Assembly: GCA_022419385.1 (NCBI GenBank) | Contig: JAJUBI010000003.1 | Location: 4,774,001-4,838,000, forward strand | Direction of reading: 5' to 3' | DNA from: Paraconiothyrium sp. Pb-2020 | Lineage: Eukaryota; Ascomycota; Dothideomycetes; Pleosporales; Didymosphaeriaceae | DNA: 64,000 nucleotides | Shown: piece by piece, positions 63,403-64,000 of the stretch | Numbering within the stretch: the first letter of the stretch is position 1 | How the letters are laid out: each line of letters begins with the position of its first letter | The notes under the pieces: model-generated | Databases searched by the model: none | Told to the model about the DNA's origin: nothing | The model's input: only the letters and a program-made list of their open reading frames with translations | Position numbers and translations under genes: made by a program

Positions 63403-64000
63403 CTAGTACCTCTTGCCCTCGCGGAGCACATCGCTGTACTCCTCGAGCGGGCCTCGAGGCAGCTTGGTCTCCTTCCACAGGTTGGGGGTAAGGAAACCGT
63501 ATGAGTTGGCGACAGCGACGAAGGTCGCCTTGAGGGTGTTCTCGAGCGTCTTGGTCGAACCAGCCGACGCGGTGTAAATGTCCTGTACACCAGCGAGCTG
63601 CAAGAGACGCTTGACGGCGGGCGAGGCGACGAGGCCGGTACCGCGGGGCGCGGGGATGAGACGGACGGTGACGGAACCGCACTTGCCGGACTCCTTGGTG
63701 GGGAGCGAGTGAGGCTCACCGAGGTTGGTACCCCAGTATCCTCGTCGGATGGGCACAACGCTGAGCTTGGCGATGATGATGGCGGCGCGGATGGCGGTCG
63801 CGACTTCCTTGGAGGTCTTGATACCAAGACCAATGTGGCCCTCGGAGTCACCAATGACAACGATGGCCTTGAAACGGGTGCGCTGACCGGCACGGGTCTG
63901 CTTCTGGACGGGCTTGATCTTCATGACCTCGTCCTTGAGCTTGGGAAGGAAGAAGTCGACGATCTGGTACTCCTTGATGGCGAGAGAGTGGAGGTAGCTG
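63403..64000 (-). CDS. RPS2: 40S ribosomal protein uS5 (Rps2), 5' part outside the window
   Basis: The minus-strand frame runs from the window edge to the stop at 63405-63403. It covers about 199 C-terminal residues, roughly three quarters of the protein. It reads SYLHSLAIKEYQIVDFFLPK at the edge, then KPVQKQTRAGQRTRFKAIVV, the S5 N-domain (GDSEGHIGLG), and the S5 C-domain (VRLIPAPRGTGLVASPAVKR). The C-terminus LPRGPLEEYSDVLREGKRY is typical of fungi. uS5 lies at the mRNA entry channel of the small subunit and affects decoding accuracy. The start codon and any 5' introns are beyond position 64000. Confidence 0.97.
   Translation of the reverse strand, partial: SYLHSLAIKEYQIVDFFLPKLKDEVMKIKPVQKQTRAGQRTRFKAIVVIGDSEGHIGLGIKTSKEVATAIRAAIIIAKLSVVPIRRGYWGTNLGEPHSLPTKESGKCGSVTVRLIPAPRGTGLVASPAVKRLLQLAGVQDIYTASAGSTKTLENTLKATFVAVANSYGFLTPNLWKETKLPRGPLEEYSDVLREGKRY

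Overview
This 64 kb window is nuclear DNA of a filamentous ascomycete (Pezizomycotina, most likely Dothideomycetes; the class is an inference from gene content and short introns). Genes lie on both strands, are mostly cut by 46-90 nt GT-AG introns, and include HeLo-like/DUF7580, RRT8-like, GH43, MCT-type MFS and DUR3-type genes that are typical of this group. There are no operons, rRNA genes, CRISPR arrays or recognisable intact transposons. Exon borders given here were read by eye from splice signals, frame continuity and family homology. Total coding lengths were checked to be divisible by three.

Region by region. 0-9.2 kb: a small secreted pre-pro-protein, then a divergent pair made of a HeLo-like/DUF7580 protein and a 1198-aa protein combining C2H2-like fingers, a Zn2Cys6-like motif, a PHD finger, six 29-residue proline-rich repeats and two Myb repeats. 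9.5-24.4 kb: an MFS transporter, two paralogous F-box-like genes (the second broken by one in-frame TAA), a fructosamine-3-kinase, a secreted neprosin-type peptidase and an amidohydrolase. A degenerate sequence present in inverted copies near 14.9 and 19.1 kb brackets the kinase and the neprosin gene. 24.9-32.7 kb: an orphan nuclear-type protein, an RBR E3 ligase and a large membrane protein of the fungal 'formylmethionine deformylase-like' family. 33.8-38.3 kb: a divergent FET3-FTR1 reductive iron-uptake pair with two exact ATCWGATAA (SreA-type) sites between them, followed directly by a small cysteine-rich secreted protein. 38.3-42.1 kb: no genes, but degenerate G/T-rich repeats. 42.1-44.1 kb: an atypical DHHC protein (DHRC) and a second, inverted copy of the cysteine-rich secreted gene that kept blocks of its promoter. 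44.2-64 kb: mostly housekeeping, with a SPOUT1-type RNA methyltransferase, a SelK-like small protein, a GH43 xylosidase, coatomer gamma (SEC21), lipoyl synthase (LIP5), an RRT8/EI24-like membrane protein, a repeat-rich LEA-like protein, sorting nexin 3, a DUR3-like transporter and the start-less end of ribosomal protein uS5 (RPS2).

Clear functional links: FET3 and FTR1 form one plasma-membrane iron uptake complex. SEC21, SNX3 and LIP5 are unrelated housekeeping genes. The two secreted cysteine-rich genes are duplicates. The HeLo-like/zinc-finger divergent pair and the secreted cysteine-rich family are the best candidates for undescribed biology.
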